From positions 1 to 38,553 of IMG/VR virus record IMGVR_UViG_3300032322_002715: DNA of 38,553 nucleotides; one strand, 5' to 3'. The notes under the pieces are model-generated. The model searched no databases. It was not told where the DNA came from and saw only the letters and a list, made by a program, of their open reading frames with translations. Both the position numbers and the translations under genes were made by a program. Shown here piece by piece: positions 32,819 through 38,553 of this stretch. Source of the stretch: a virus. Positions within the stretch are counted from its first letter, which is position 1, and each line of letters starts with the position of its first letter.

Positions 32819-32826
32819 TATTTACC
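32819..32826 (-). promoter_or_regulatory. Late-promoter-like GGTAAATA for the 2256-aa fibre
   Basis: On the minus strand GGTAAATA sits in the 61-nt gap between the 622- and 2256-aa genes, 21 nt before the ATG. It is identical in its eight bases to the gp19 element. Confidence 0.55.
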
Positions 32827-32858
32827 AAAAACCTAGGAATGCTTTTTACACGGTAAAT

Positions 32859-34727
32859 TTAGTTGGTTCTGGTGTAGTTGAGGAAGGAACCAGTTTTTAC
32901 GGTTAAATTAGCTATGGAAGTTTGGAACCTCATGCTCACTGTGACGTTGGCATTGTGTGTAAAAATTCCAGATATTCTCAGAGTTCTTGCATCAGTGCCA
33001 GTGCTGCTGTAGGTTGTGGTCACATTGTCGCTGGTGGTTTTTGTGGCCACGCTCAAGGCTGAAGTTGACGTGGTCTGTATTTGTGTGGTATATGTACAAC
33101 TACCTGCGCTGAAATTCACCGCGGGGGATACTGTGGTGCTGCCATCGGGTACCAGTATGATATAGGCATCAAATCTATAGGCCTGATTGGCTATAGCATT
33201 GAATTGCAAGCTACCAATGGTTTCTGGAGTGGCCGAGCTCAATACATAATCGGTGCTTTGATACACAATGTTTTCAACGTTGATTCCGTTGCCGCTCAGC
33301 AAGCTTGAAACGCTGATGTTTCCGGCTGTTACATTTGCAGTTGTAGTGACATTGCTTGTGGTATTGATTGGTGCAAGCACGTTGCCAGTTAAACTGAGAT
33401 TTACAGTATTGATGTTCCCGCCAGTGATGTTGGCTGTGGTCGTAATGGCGCTGGTGGTGTTTATTGGGGTCAATACATTGCCACTCAAACTCAGTGCGCC
33501 GGTGCTGACATTACCACCGGTGATATTTCCAGTAACCAGCAAAAGATCAGTGTAAATTGAGTTGTCTACAGCATCAACAATCAAGGTTGAATCATCTGCA
33601 AACACGGATCCCACCAAATCACCTTGAAATCTAGGCGAAGTGACTCGTGTTGTGGCTGTGACATTGGCGCCTGTGATATTGCTGCCAGAAATATTGTTGG
33701 CTCCTACCACGTTGCCCAACAAGGATACGTTGCCAACGGTAAAAAATCCTGTGGCAGCTATGACCAAATCACCGCTTGAAATATTTCCAGTGGCAGAAAT
33801 TTGGGAGTTTATATTGAGATTACCGCCGGTGATGTTGCCTACAGTGCTGATACCAGCGGTGCCTGCACCCAAAAATCCCGCAGAAATAATATTACCACCG
33901 TTGATATTGCCCGTGGCAGATACTAGTCCAGCAGTTCTCAAATTACCGCCTTGAATATTGCCAGTGGCCGTGGCCGATCCTGCTGTGATTAGATTACCAC
34001 CGGTGATGTTGCCCACTATAGTTGCTGTGCTGCTGCCATATATGGTGCCTTGCACTGTGAGCAAGTTTACTGGAGCCACATTGCCAATACCCACGTTACC
34101 AGTGCTGAGCACTGTGAGCTTGGCTGTTGCTGCCGCACCATTGGTAGAAGTCAAAATCTGCACATTGGCATTGCCCAGCGTGCTTTGGGCTATAGATCTA
34201 ATCGCAGATGTCACACGCGGACTACCGCCTACCCCGTTGTTGGTGAACCACTCAATGGCTCCAAGAACCTGTCCATCACCAATCACTGTATCGGTGTCTG
34301 TAAATCTTATGGTGGGTTGAGCCACACTGGCATCTCGAGTGATCCACACATTGCCTGTGGTGTTGAGATTTGCGCCATCAATGTTGCCAGAAAAAATCAA
34401 GTTGCCACCGGCCACGTTGCCTGTGGCACTGAGATTGCCGGTTATATCTAGACCCGTGGTGGTAAACACTGCCACGTTGGGAACTCCGCCTACGGTGATG
34501 TTGGCACTGCCACTGGGTATGGGTATGCTGAAATTTGTGGTGCCATTAAAGATGTGATCGCCAGCTATGTTACCGGCTAAACTGGCATTACCAGTTACAG
34601 TGAGATCACCGTCAATGATAAACGAATTTACATCCACGTTACACACTGTGGTGGTGATATCTATTGTGTCCCCGGCGTTAGTAGTACGTATGACGTAATC
34701 GCCGCTGATTCGTTTTACCGTTGTCAT
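32859..34727 (-). CDS. 622-aa repeat tail fibre
   Basis: The N-terminus (MTTVKRISGDYVIRTTNAGD, FIIDGDLTVTGN) is a typical start for this phage fibre class. Residues of about 95-440 carry GNITGGN-type repeats, one segment (about 135-215) with IRFTDTDTVIGDGQVLGAIE, and one RFQGDLVGSVFADDS module near 355-380. The last 150 residues are a separate domain, with QAYRFDAYIILVPDGSTTVS, SGIFTHNANVTVSMRFQTS and FLNYTRTN, resembling C-terminal caps that sit at the tip of phage fibres. It starts directly after the stop of the glycosyltransferase-like gene with AAGGA at 7 nt, under a perfect TATAAATA late promoter. It is probably a short fibre or a partner of the 2256-aa protein. Confidence 0.83.
   Translation of the reverse strand: MTTVKRISGDYVIRTTNAGDTIDITTTVCNVDVNSFIIDGDLTVTGNASLAGNIAGDHIFNGTTNFSIPIPSGSANITVGGVPNVAVFTTTGLDITGNLSATGNVAGGNLIFSGNIDGANLNTTGNVWITRDASVAQPTIRFTDTDTVIGDGQVLGAIEWFTNNGVGGSPRVTSAIRSIAQSTLGNANVQILTSTNGAAATAKLTVLSTGNVGIGNVAPVNLLTVQGTIYGSSTATIVGNITGGNLITAGSATATGNIQGGNLRTAGLVSATGNINGGNIISAGFLGAGTAGISTVGNITGGNLNINSQISATGNISSGDLVIAATGFFTVGNVSLLGNVVGANNISGSNITGANVTATTRVTSPRFQGDLVGSVFADDSTLIVDAVDNSIYTDLLLVTGNITGGNVSTGALSLSGNVLTPINTTSAITTTANITGGNINTVNLSLTGNVLAPINTTSNVTTTANVTAGNISVSSLLSGNGINVENIVYQSTDYVLSSATPETIGSLQFNAIANQAYRFDAYIILVPDGSTTVSPAVNFSAGSCTYTTQIQTTSTSALSVATKTTSDNVTTTYSSTGTDARTLRISGIFTHNANVTVSMRFQTSIANLTVKTGSFLNYTRTN
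33290..34440. repeat. Imperfect 51-bp coding repeats in the 622-aa fibre gene
   Basis: These encode the same GNVTGGN repeat family as the neighbouring giant fibres, with fewer and more interrupted copies. Boundaries are approximate. Confidence 0.65.
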
Positions 34728-35315
34728 TTAGAGATCCTTTGTGTTATTTATACGGTCTAGGAACTCTGTCATGGGCATGTGTGCCATGTTGGGTATTTTG
34801 CGAAAATCTGCTATTTCAGCCGTGGTTGCGCCTACTACACGCAAAAAATTTGTTTGTGGAAAGGTCTTGGTTATCTGCTGAATCTGTCTGACCCAGTTGC
34901 CGCTGAATGTGGGTCGAGCTGAACTTTTTTTATAAAATTCAGTATCCGCATACACATTGTTGAATTTTTCCCCCGGCAAGGGACCAAGATCAAAACCCAG
35001 CATGTAAACGGCTCTGTGCCCATCACGTGCAGCCAGAGCTGTAGCCACGGGCCCTGAGCTGAATCCATACCATTCACTGGGTATGCGCAAAGCACCCAGA
35101 CCAGGAGCTGGTTTTCGGGTGTACATTTTTGTTCTAGAAGCCACGCCCTCTTCCTGTAATCTTGAGCTTATGGGCTTGTCGGTGCTGACCAATACTGTGG
35201 GCATGAATTCTCGGCATAGAGCATTGCATCCATAGATGGCCCCCAATTCTTGCAGTTGATGTAAATTTACTGCTAAACGGCTGACGCCGTTGCCTAATAC
35301 AAATGCTCTGGTCAT
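34728..35315 (-). CDS. Rossmann-type DUF115/sialyltransferase-like protein, putative glycosyltransferase
   Basis: The 195-aa product opens with FVLGNGVSR at residues 5-13, the nucleotide-binding-type G-N-G-x-S motif of DUF115 and CST-I-like (GT42) sialyltransferases. It continues with AIYGCNALCREFMPTVLVST, comparable to the conserved Cys-Asn and D-P/T region, and SSGPVATALAARDGHRAVYM followed by LGFDLG, matching the S/T-G-x-x-A...I-x-L-x-G-x-D motif. A sugar-transfer role on the virion or host glycans is therefore plausible but not proven. It starts directly after an intrinsic terminator whose 3' stem arm GGGAGGA forms its Shine-Dalgarno. The late promoter of the 622-aa fibre lies inside its last codons. 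Confidence 0.7.
   Translation of the reverse strand: MTRAFVLGNGVSRLAVNLHQLQELGAIYGCNALCREFMPTVLVSTDKPISSRLQEEGVASRTKMYTRKPAPGLGALRIPSEWYGFSSGPVATALAARDGHRAVYMLGFDLGPLPGEKFNNVYADTEFYKKSSARPTFSGNWVRQIQQITKTFPQTNFLRVVGATTAEIADFRKIPNMAHMPMTEFLDRINNTKDL
34745..34752 (-). promoter_or_regulatory. T4-type late promoter TATAAATA (perfect) for the 622-aa fibre
   Basis: An exact TATAAATA on the minus strand inside the 3' end of the glycosyltransferase-like gene lies 17 nt before the fibre ATG, with AAGGA between. Confidence 0.75.
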
Positions 35316-35346
35316 AAAAAATCCTCCCAGTATGTAGCTGGGAGGA
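35316..35346 (-). terminator. Intrinsic terminator with embedded Shine-Dalgarno
   Basis: TCCTCCCAG and CTGGGAGGA form a perfect 9-bp stem with a 7-nt loop. On the minus strand it is followed by six U and immediately by the ATG of the 195-aa gene. It ends the 275-aa gene's message, and the 3' arm GGGAGGA is spaced correctly to be the next gene's ribosome-binding site. Confidence 0.85.
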
Positions 35347-35363
35347 CCTTGTGCTGTTACAAA

Positions 35364-36164
35364 TTAGGATGTAACGTTGTCTACAATAGCCAGATCCAAC
35401 AGATTCTGTTGTCCAGACACGTTTGCAGAAGCTGTTGTGCCTGATTTGATCACTGTGCCTTCGTCTGTAAAGAAGTTGGCAACATAGCGAACATCGTTTG
35501 TGACTTCGGCTTGTGTAAATCCAGATCCGCCAGTAAAGTCCAACAAGAATTTGTTGGTCAACTTGCTTAAAGGTGTAGCCGTGCTGTCTCCAGTGGTGTA
35601 TGTAATAGCCATCAAGCCTGCTGCCGGAGTTGCATCATTATCTAACACGCAAACACCAACTGAGTTGGCTGTTCCTGTACCAGACCCGCCCACGCTGGTG
35701 GCTGTAAACACTGTGCCCACACCATAGTTGCCGGGAGCACCAGCAGAAGTCCAGTCGGTGTCGCCCACCGATGTGATTTGATAGGCTTGACCCACCACAA
35801 AGCTACCGTCGTTGACACCGGTTGTGTCGCCCACTAGATACTTGCGTGAACCTTTTTGACGGATGATATATCCTGCAGCAACACCAATGCCTGCACCGCT
35901 GGGATTGGCAATGTTCACAATCACGTCAATACGTGGGAATGTTGTAGTAGGTACATCAGTTGGAGCCGCACCACCAACAACACCCAAGAACTGCGTGCCG
36001 CTTAGTGTGTCTGAAGTGTTAACCACAGGGTTGGTCAAACTGTTGAAATTTGGATAACCTTGATCAACTGCAACGTTTTGATTGTATGTGGTTACTGGGG
36101 GATTACCAACCACAGTTGTGCCGTTACCGACACCAAGTTTTTGAATTTTGAGAGGACGTCCCAT
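35364..36164 (-). CDS. Virion structural protein (266 aa)
   Basis: I chose the ATG at 36162-36164 (MGRPLKIQKLGVGNG) because AAAGGAG lies 8 nt upstream and proteins with this start (P-L-K-I-x-K) are known to me from T4-like phages; a non-ATG start 9 codons earlier is unlikely. The body is strand-rich (FPRIDVIVNIANPSGAGI, YIIRQKGSRKYLVGDT). A middle module, FVVGQAYQITSVGDTDWTS, then VGTVFTATSVGGSGTGTA, is widespread in phage tail and decoration proteins. The C-terminus LNDVRYVANFFTDEG-like part ends in DLAIVDNVTS. It is transcribed from a late-type element in the divergent intergenic region and ends in a strong intrinsic terminator, suggesting high-level expression as an abundant virion protein. 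Confidence 0.78.
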   Translation of the reverse strand: MGRPLKIQKLGVGNGTTVVGNPPVTTYNQNVAVDQGYPNFNSLTNPVVNTSDTLSGTQFLGVVGGAAPTDVPTTTFPRIDVIVNIANPSGAGIGVAAGYIIRQKGSRKYLVGDTTGVNDGSFVVGQAYQITSVGDTDWTSAGAPGNYGVGTVFTATSVGGSGTGTANSVGVCVLDNDATPAAGLMAITYTTGDSTATPLSKLTNKFLLDFTGGSGFTQAEVTNDVRYVANFFTDEGTVIKSGTTASANVSGQQNLLDLAIVDNVTS

Positions 36165-36245
36165 TTTGTTTTCTCCTTTAAAGAAGCCCAATGCGGGTTC
36201 TAGCCGCTACGCAGGGGGTAAGCCTGCATAAAACGCCTTATTGCG

Positions 36246-36274
36246 TTGACAAGTATTTATGGAAAATGTACAAT
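36246..36274 (+). promoter_or_regulatory. Sigma70-type promoter TTGACA-17-TACAAT
   Basis: A perfect TTGACA (36246-36251), a 17-nt spacer and TACAAT (36269-36274) on the plus strand lie 28 nt before the TPR-glycosyltransferase ATG. Confidence 0.8.
36254..36261 (-). promoter_or_regulatory. Late-promoter CATAAATA inside the spacer of the opposing early promoter
   Basis: On the minus strand CATAAATA (7 of 8 to T4 late) lies within the 17-nt spacer of the plus-strand sigma70 promoter. It would give the 266-aa structural gene a leader of about 80 nt, which contains short GC-rich inverted repeats (for example GCAGG/CCTGC). Confidence 0.5.
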
Positions 36275-36288
36275 AACACTTTGCACCC

Positions 36289-36296
36289 GTTAAATA
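36289..36296 (+). promoter_or_regulatory. Late-promoter-like GTTAAATA abutting the TPR-glycosyltransferase start
   Basis: GTTAAATA is followed by TCGTC and the ATG at 36302, the same spacing as in other genes here with a TAAATA core next to the start codon. It would allow late as well as early expression. Confidence 0.35.
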
Positions 36297-36301
36297 TCGT
36301 C

Positions 36302-37450
36302 ATGGAAACAGAATTTTTAATAGCACAAGGCAACGAACATCGAGCCAATCGTGCTTACAGTGATGCCTTGCAGTGCTATGCATTGGCTTTTGCTCAAGAT
36401 CACAATTCGGCTGCGGCCTTTAACAACTATGGCAATGTCATGCGAGAAATTGGCTATCCAGATCGTGCTGTGCCTTTTTTGCAACATGCGATCTTGATTG
36501 AACCCACTAGTGTCACTGCAAAATTTAATCTGGCTGTGTGTTATCTGTTGCAGGGTAATTATCAACAGGGTTGGCCAGCCTATGAGGCCAGGTGGGACTA
36601 TGAGCATCTAGCTGGCACTGAACCCAAATTTCCGCAACCACGCTGGCGTGGCGAAGATCTCAAGGGTCGCACTATTTTGGTTGTAGGCGAACAAGGTCAC
36701 GGTGACAACATACAGTTTGTGAGATTTTTATGGAACTTGCATGTCATGGGTGCCAGTATAAAACTGCAAGTTACCGACGGACTTGTACCTTTGTTGCGCA
36801 ACAGCTCTATTATTCAGCAAGTAGGCACCTACACAGATGACATGGGCGATTTTGATTACTGGGTGCCAATCATGAGCATACCAGGACTGCTGGGAGTAAC
36901 ACTAGATATTCTGCCCAAACCTGTGAATTATCTCAACGCCGATACCGGACTCACACAGGCCTGGGCACAACGCCTGGGACCTAAAACTCGAATGCGTGTG
37001 GGCGTCAGTTGGAGTGGCCGTAGAGATTCATGGTTGAATCAACACAAAGGCATACCGTTTGACACCGTGTGCCAACTGATTGCAGACAATCCACAATATG
37101 AATGGATCAATCTGCAGGTAGATGCCACGCCCGAAGAAGAAACCGAACTGGCTCGGTTGGGAGTATCTATGTTTCCCAATAGTGTGGCAAGTTTTAGCGA
37201 AACCGCTGCCTTGATCATGAACATGGATGTTGTTGTTAGTGTGGACACTGCTGTAGCACACTTGTCGGGTGCTTTGGGCAGGCCCACCTGGATCATGCTT
37301 CAAAAATTTGCTGTGGATTGGCGCTGGTTGTTGAATCGAGACGATAGTCCTTGGTATAGCACAGCAAGATTATTCCGGCAACCAGAGTTTGATGATTGGG
37401 GTTCAGTCACACAGAAGATTGGTCAGTATCTGAGTTGGTTCAAAGTTTAA
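36302..37450 (+). CDS. TPR-repeat glycosyltransferase-like protein (GT-B, GT9/GT41-related)
   Basis: The ATG at 36302 (METEFLIAQGNEHRANRAYS, 382 aa) follows a consensus promoter; earlier in-frame codons lie within that promoter. Residues 1-100 hold about three TPRs (AYSDALQCYALAFAQDH, FNNYGNVMREIGYPDRAVPF, FNLAVCYLLQGNYQQGW). The rest is a GT-B-like domain: GRTILVVGEQGHGDNIQFVR, RVGVSWSGRRDSWLNQHKG, and the signature NMDVVVSVDTAVAHLSGALG, followed by DWRWLLNRDDSPWY and ARLFRQPEFDDW. This closely resembles bacterial TPR proteins with heptosyltransferase or O-GlcNAc-transferase-like ends, so transfer from a bacterium is likely. Protein or LPS glycosylation is plausible. Its stop overlaps that of the convergent fibre gene. 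Confidence 0.85.
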   Translation: METEFLIAQGNEHRANRAYSDALQCYALAFAQDHNSAAAFNNYGNVMREIGYPDRAVPFLQHAILIEPTSVTAKFNLAVCYLLQGNYQQGWPAYEARWDYEHLAGTEPKFPQPRWRGEDLKGRTILVVGEQGHGDNIQFVRFLWNLHVMGASIKLQVTDGLVPLLRNSSIIQQVGTYTDDMGDFDYWVPIMSIPGLLGVTLDILPKPVNYLNADTGLTQAWAQRLGPKTRMRVGVSWSGRRDSWLNQHKGIPFDTVCQLIADNPQYEWINLQVDATPEEETELARLGVSMFPNSVASFSETAALIMNMDVVVSVDTAVAHLSGALGRPTWIMLQKFAVDWRWLLNRDDSPWYSTARLFRQPEFDDWGSVTQKIGQYLSWFKV

Positions 37451-38004
37451 CCGATATACCAGTTGGTGCCGTCGGACCATACTGGCACTGAATTGCCCCC
37501 TCCGCCGCTGACCTGAGCTCCAAAGTTACCTGCGGCTGCCAGGTTACCGTCAAGGATAAATGCTCGAGCACCAAACACCGCTGTTAGACTGCCCAAGTTC
37601 ACAGGATCGGTGACCACTGTCTGACATGTAACACGTTCTGACACTCCAATGTTGCCTGCAGAGATGTTGCCAATGGTGTCAATATTGCCGGTGGCAGATA
37701 CCAAACCTGTTGTGAGTATGTTGCCACCTGTGACATTGCCTGTGGTAGAAACAGCGTTAGATCCAAATGTAGCCAACAGTGAGACCACATTGGCGTTACC
37801 ATAAGTACTCGCCGATGAGATAGCGGTTAAAGCGCCTAGGTTGTTGCCTATATACAATGCAGGTGGATCTGTGGTAAGGTCGGCAACAATTTCGCCTGGA
37901 CGTGCATTGCCGTTGTAATTGGCCAACGTCTCTTGGGCGTTGTCCTTCATTACTGTGCGACTGATGCCAGTAATGTCTGCGTATGGTGGAGGTGGATTTG
38001 CCAT
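37447..38004 (-). CDS. Small fibre-like virion protein (185 aa)
   Basis: I chose the ATG at 38002-38004 (MANPPPPYADITGISRTVMK) because the upstream in-frame codons run through the late promoter and terminator. An N-terminal module, ETLANYNGNARPGEIVADLT followed by DPPALYIGN, is common at the head of marine phage structural proteins. A short GNVTGGN-type repeat section lies at about residues 85-125. The C-terminus, LDGNLAAAGNFGAQVSGGGG and VPVWSDGTNWYIG, is a typical fibre ending. It looks like a miniature of the giant fibres, perhaps a decoration or fibre partner. The gene lies between gp23 and the TPR-glycosyltransferase, with convergent overlapping stops. Confidence 0.75.
   Translation of the reverse strand: MANPPPPYADITGISRTVMKDNAQETLANYNGNARPGEIVADLTTDPPALYIGNNLGALTAISSASTYGNANVVSLLATFGSNAVSTTGNVTGGNILTTGLVSATGNIDTIGNISAGNIGVSERVTCQTVVTDPVNLGSLTAVFGARAFILDGNLAAAGNFGAQVSGGGGNSVPVWSDGTNWYIG
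37640..37770. repeat. Short GNVTGGN-type coding repeats in the small fibre gene
   Basis: A few units of the same repeat family as the giant fibres (TTGNVTGGNILTTGLVSATG and following) show that the module is spread over four separate genes. Confidence 0.6.
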
Positions 38005-38009
38005 GTCAA

Positions 38010-38017
38010 TATTTATT
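38010..38017 (-). promoter_or_regulatory. Late promoter AATAAATA abutting the small fibre start
   Basis: On the minus strand AATAAATA is followed by TTGAC and the ATG. No Shine-Dalgarno fits between, so a leaderless late message is predicted. Confidence 0.55.
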
Positions 38018-38026
38018 GAGCCAAAC

Positions 38027-38050
38027 AAAAAGCCCCTTGCGGGGCTTTTT
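38027..38050. terminator. Bidirectional intrinsic terminator after gp23
   Basis: AAAAAGCCCC, loop TTGC and GGGGCTTTTT form a 10-bp stem flanked by A and T tracts. It lies 33 nt after the gp23 stop on the minus strand, immediately before the late promoter of the next gene. Confidence 0.9.
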
Positions 38051-38082
38051 GAACCTTCCCATCCCTGGGATTCGTTTTCTGA

Positions 38083-38553
38083 TTAGGAGAACGAAAGGTT
38101 GCTTACAGCGATCTCACCAACATAGTCGCCAGCGTTACCAAACGAACTTGCAGTGTTTGTAAGTTCGATGTAACCATAACGTGTCATAAATGATACGACT
38201 GGCTCAAATGTTGTTGGATCAAGAACAACACCACTGCTCATCAATGGAATGTATGGGCAGTAGAATGCTGGAGCATCAGCTTCGCTTGTGCCCTTGTAGC
38301 CAACCAACACAGGTGTTGTGTCGCTTGCATAGCTGTCAACAAACACACGCATAGCACCGTTGAGTGTACCAACAAACTTGGTGTTTGTAGGTGCTTCAAA
38401 TGTGCCTTCTGTTGTGCGTGCAAAAGCAGAAGTTGTTGCAGATTGCAATACTGTGAGTGCAGCAGAGCTAACAACAGCATAGTTACCAGCGCCACGACGT
38501 GTACGCTGAGCGATCAAGTTAGCAACGCGGTTGATCAACACTGCCAAAGCGGC
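38083..38553 (-). CDS. gp23: Major capsid protein gp23-like, C-terminal part
   Basis: The frame is open to the right edge, so the N-terminal part is outside the window; 156 codons are seen. RTRRGAGNYAVVSSAALTVL, FVGTLNGAMRVFVDSYASDT, VLVGYKGTSEADAPAFYCPY, IPLMSSGVVLDPTTFEP and SFMTRYGYIELTN reproduce the C-terminal domain of T4 gp23 (RRGAGN...GTLNG-x-M-x-V-F-V-D...FYCPY-x-P...F-x-x-K/T-R-Y-G). gp23 forms the hexamers of the head after gp21 cleavage. A strong intrinsic terminator follows, fitting a highly expressed gene. In T4-like genomes portal gp20, protease gp21 and scaffold gp22 usually precede 23, so they are expected to the right of this window. Confidence 0.94.
   Translation of the reverse strand, partial: AALAVLINRVANLIAQRTRRGAGNYAVVSSAALTVLQSATTSAFARTTEGTFEAPTNTKFVGTLNGAMRVFVDSYASDTTPVLVGYKGTSEADAPAFYCPYIPLMSSGVVLDPTTFEPVVSFMTRYGYIELTNTASSFGNAGDYVGEIAVSNLSFS

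Noticed and set aside
22480-34440. Regular repeats that might be read as a CRISPR-like or satellite array
   Set aside because: The repeats are in frame, diverged, encode GNVTGGN-type peptide units without stops over thousands of bases, and there are no cas genes.
35364-36191. 275-aa form of the structural protein from an upstream non-ATG start
   Set aside because: An ATG with a strong AAAGGAG site lies nine codons inside, matching the expected family start.
36191-36301. Upstream start giving a 419-aa TPR-glycosyltransferase
   Set aside because: The first 37 codons lie over the sigma70 promoter and cannot be on its transcript.
17640-38004. Diversity-generating retroelement acting on the fibres
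   Set aside because: No reverse transcriptase and no template/variable repeat pair with A-specific differences was seen in the window. One elsewhere in the genome cannot be excluded.
1-38553. tRNA genes, integrase or attachment sites
   Set aside because: No cloverleaf-like sequence, tyrosine or serine recombinase, or direct-repeat att pair was seen; none is expected in this structural region of a lytic T4-like phage.

Overview
The window is a densely packed piece of a T4-like (T4-superfamily) contractile-tailed phage genome. Recognisable T4 counterparts include the C-terminus of the major capsid protein gp23 at the right edge, tail sheath gp18, tail tube gp19, neck proteins gp13 and gp14, tail completion/sheath stabiliser gp15, head completion gp4, terminase small subunit gp16, dNMP kinase gp1 and a DexA-like exonuclease. 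Several other genes (the 110-aa, 119-aa, 130-aa, 275-aa, 381-aa and 1323-aa products, and the GNVTGGN-repeat fibres with GDLVGSVFADDS modules) look like families I remember from cyanophage-type and other aquatic T4-like myoviruses. An uncultured marine or freshwater myovirus is therefore the best guess. The host cannot be fixed from this window.

Layout. (A) 1-6.2 kb, minus strand: a partial gene with a capsid-targeting-like N-terminus, a 720-aa charged protein with an AT-hook, a second protein with a capsid-targeting-like N-terminus, gp16, gp4, a conserved 119-aa protein, a tube-like 390-aa protein and the gp19 tube. (B) 6.3-9.6 kb: an unusually large 1108-aa sheath gp18. (C) 9.7-12.1 kb: a plus-strand Zn/HNH-like protein convergent with a minus-strand cassette (exonuclease, SGNH-like protein, dNMP kinase) joined by ATGA overlaps. 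(D) 12.1-17.6 kb: gp13, a 381-aa protein and an 84-aa protein on minus, divergent from gp14-gp15-Nudix on plus. (E) 17.6-36.2 kb, minus strand: a virion/fibre block of 1323, 130, 1224, 110, 2256 and 622 aa, a small glycosyltransferase-like protein and a 275-aa structural protein. (F) 36.3-38.55 kb: a plus-strand TPR-glycosyltransferase, a small minus-strand fibre-like protein and the end of gp23.

Regulation. Most late-gene blocks have a T4-late-type element with an invariant TAAATA core (TATAAATA, AATAAATA, GGTAAATA and similar). In several genes the core lies only 4-7 nt from the start codon, which predicts leaderless late mRNAs. Two good sigma70-type promoters precede the 381-aa gene and the TPR-glycosyltransferase gene. 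Two clear intrinsic terminators lie after gp23 and after the 275-aa gene; the second carries the Shine-Dalgarno sequence of the next gene inside its stem.

How it works together. The window encodes most of the neck and tail tube/sheath, part of the packaging machinery, several candidate proteins packaged inside the head, and a large set of repeat-built fibres that probably set host range. Two putative sugar-transfer genes sit between the capsid and fibre genes. No RNA genes, CRISPR arrays, insertion sequences, integrase or reverse transcriptase were seen. Functions are assigned by recognising motifs by eye, not by database search.
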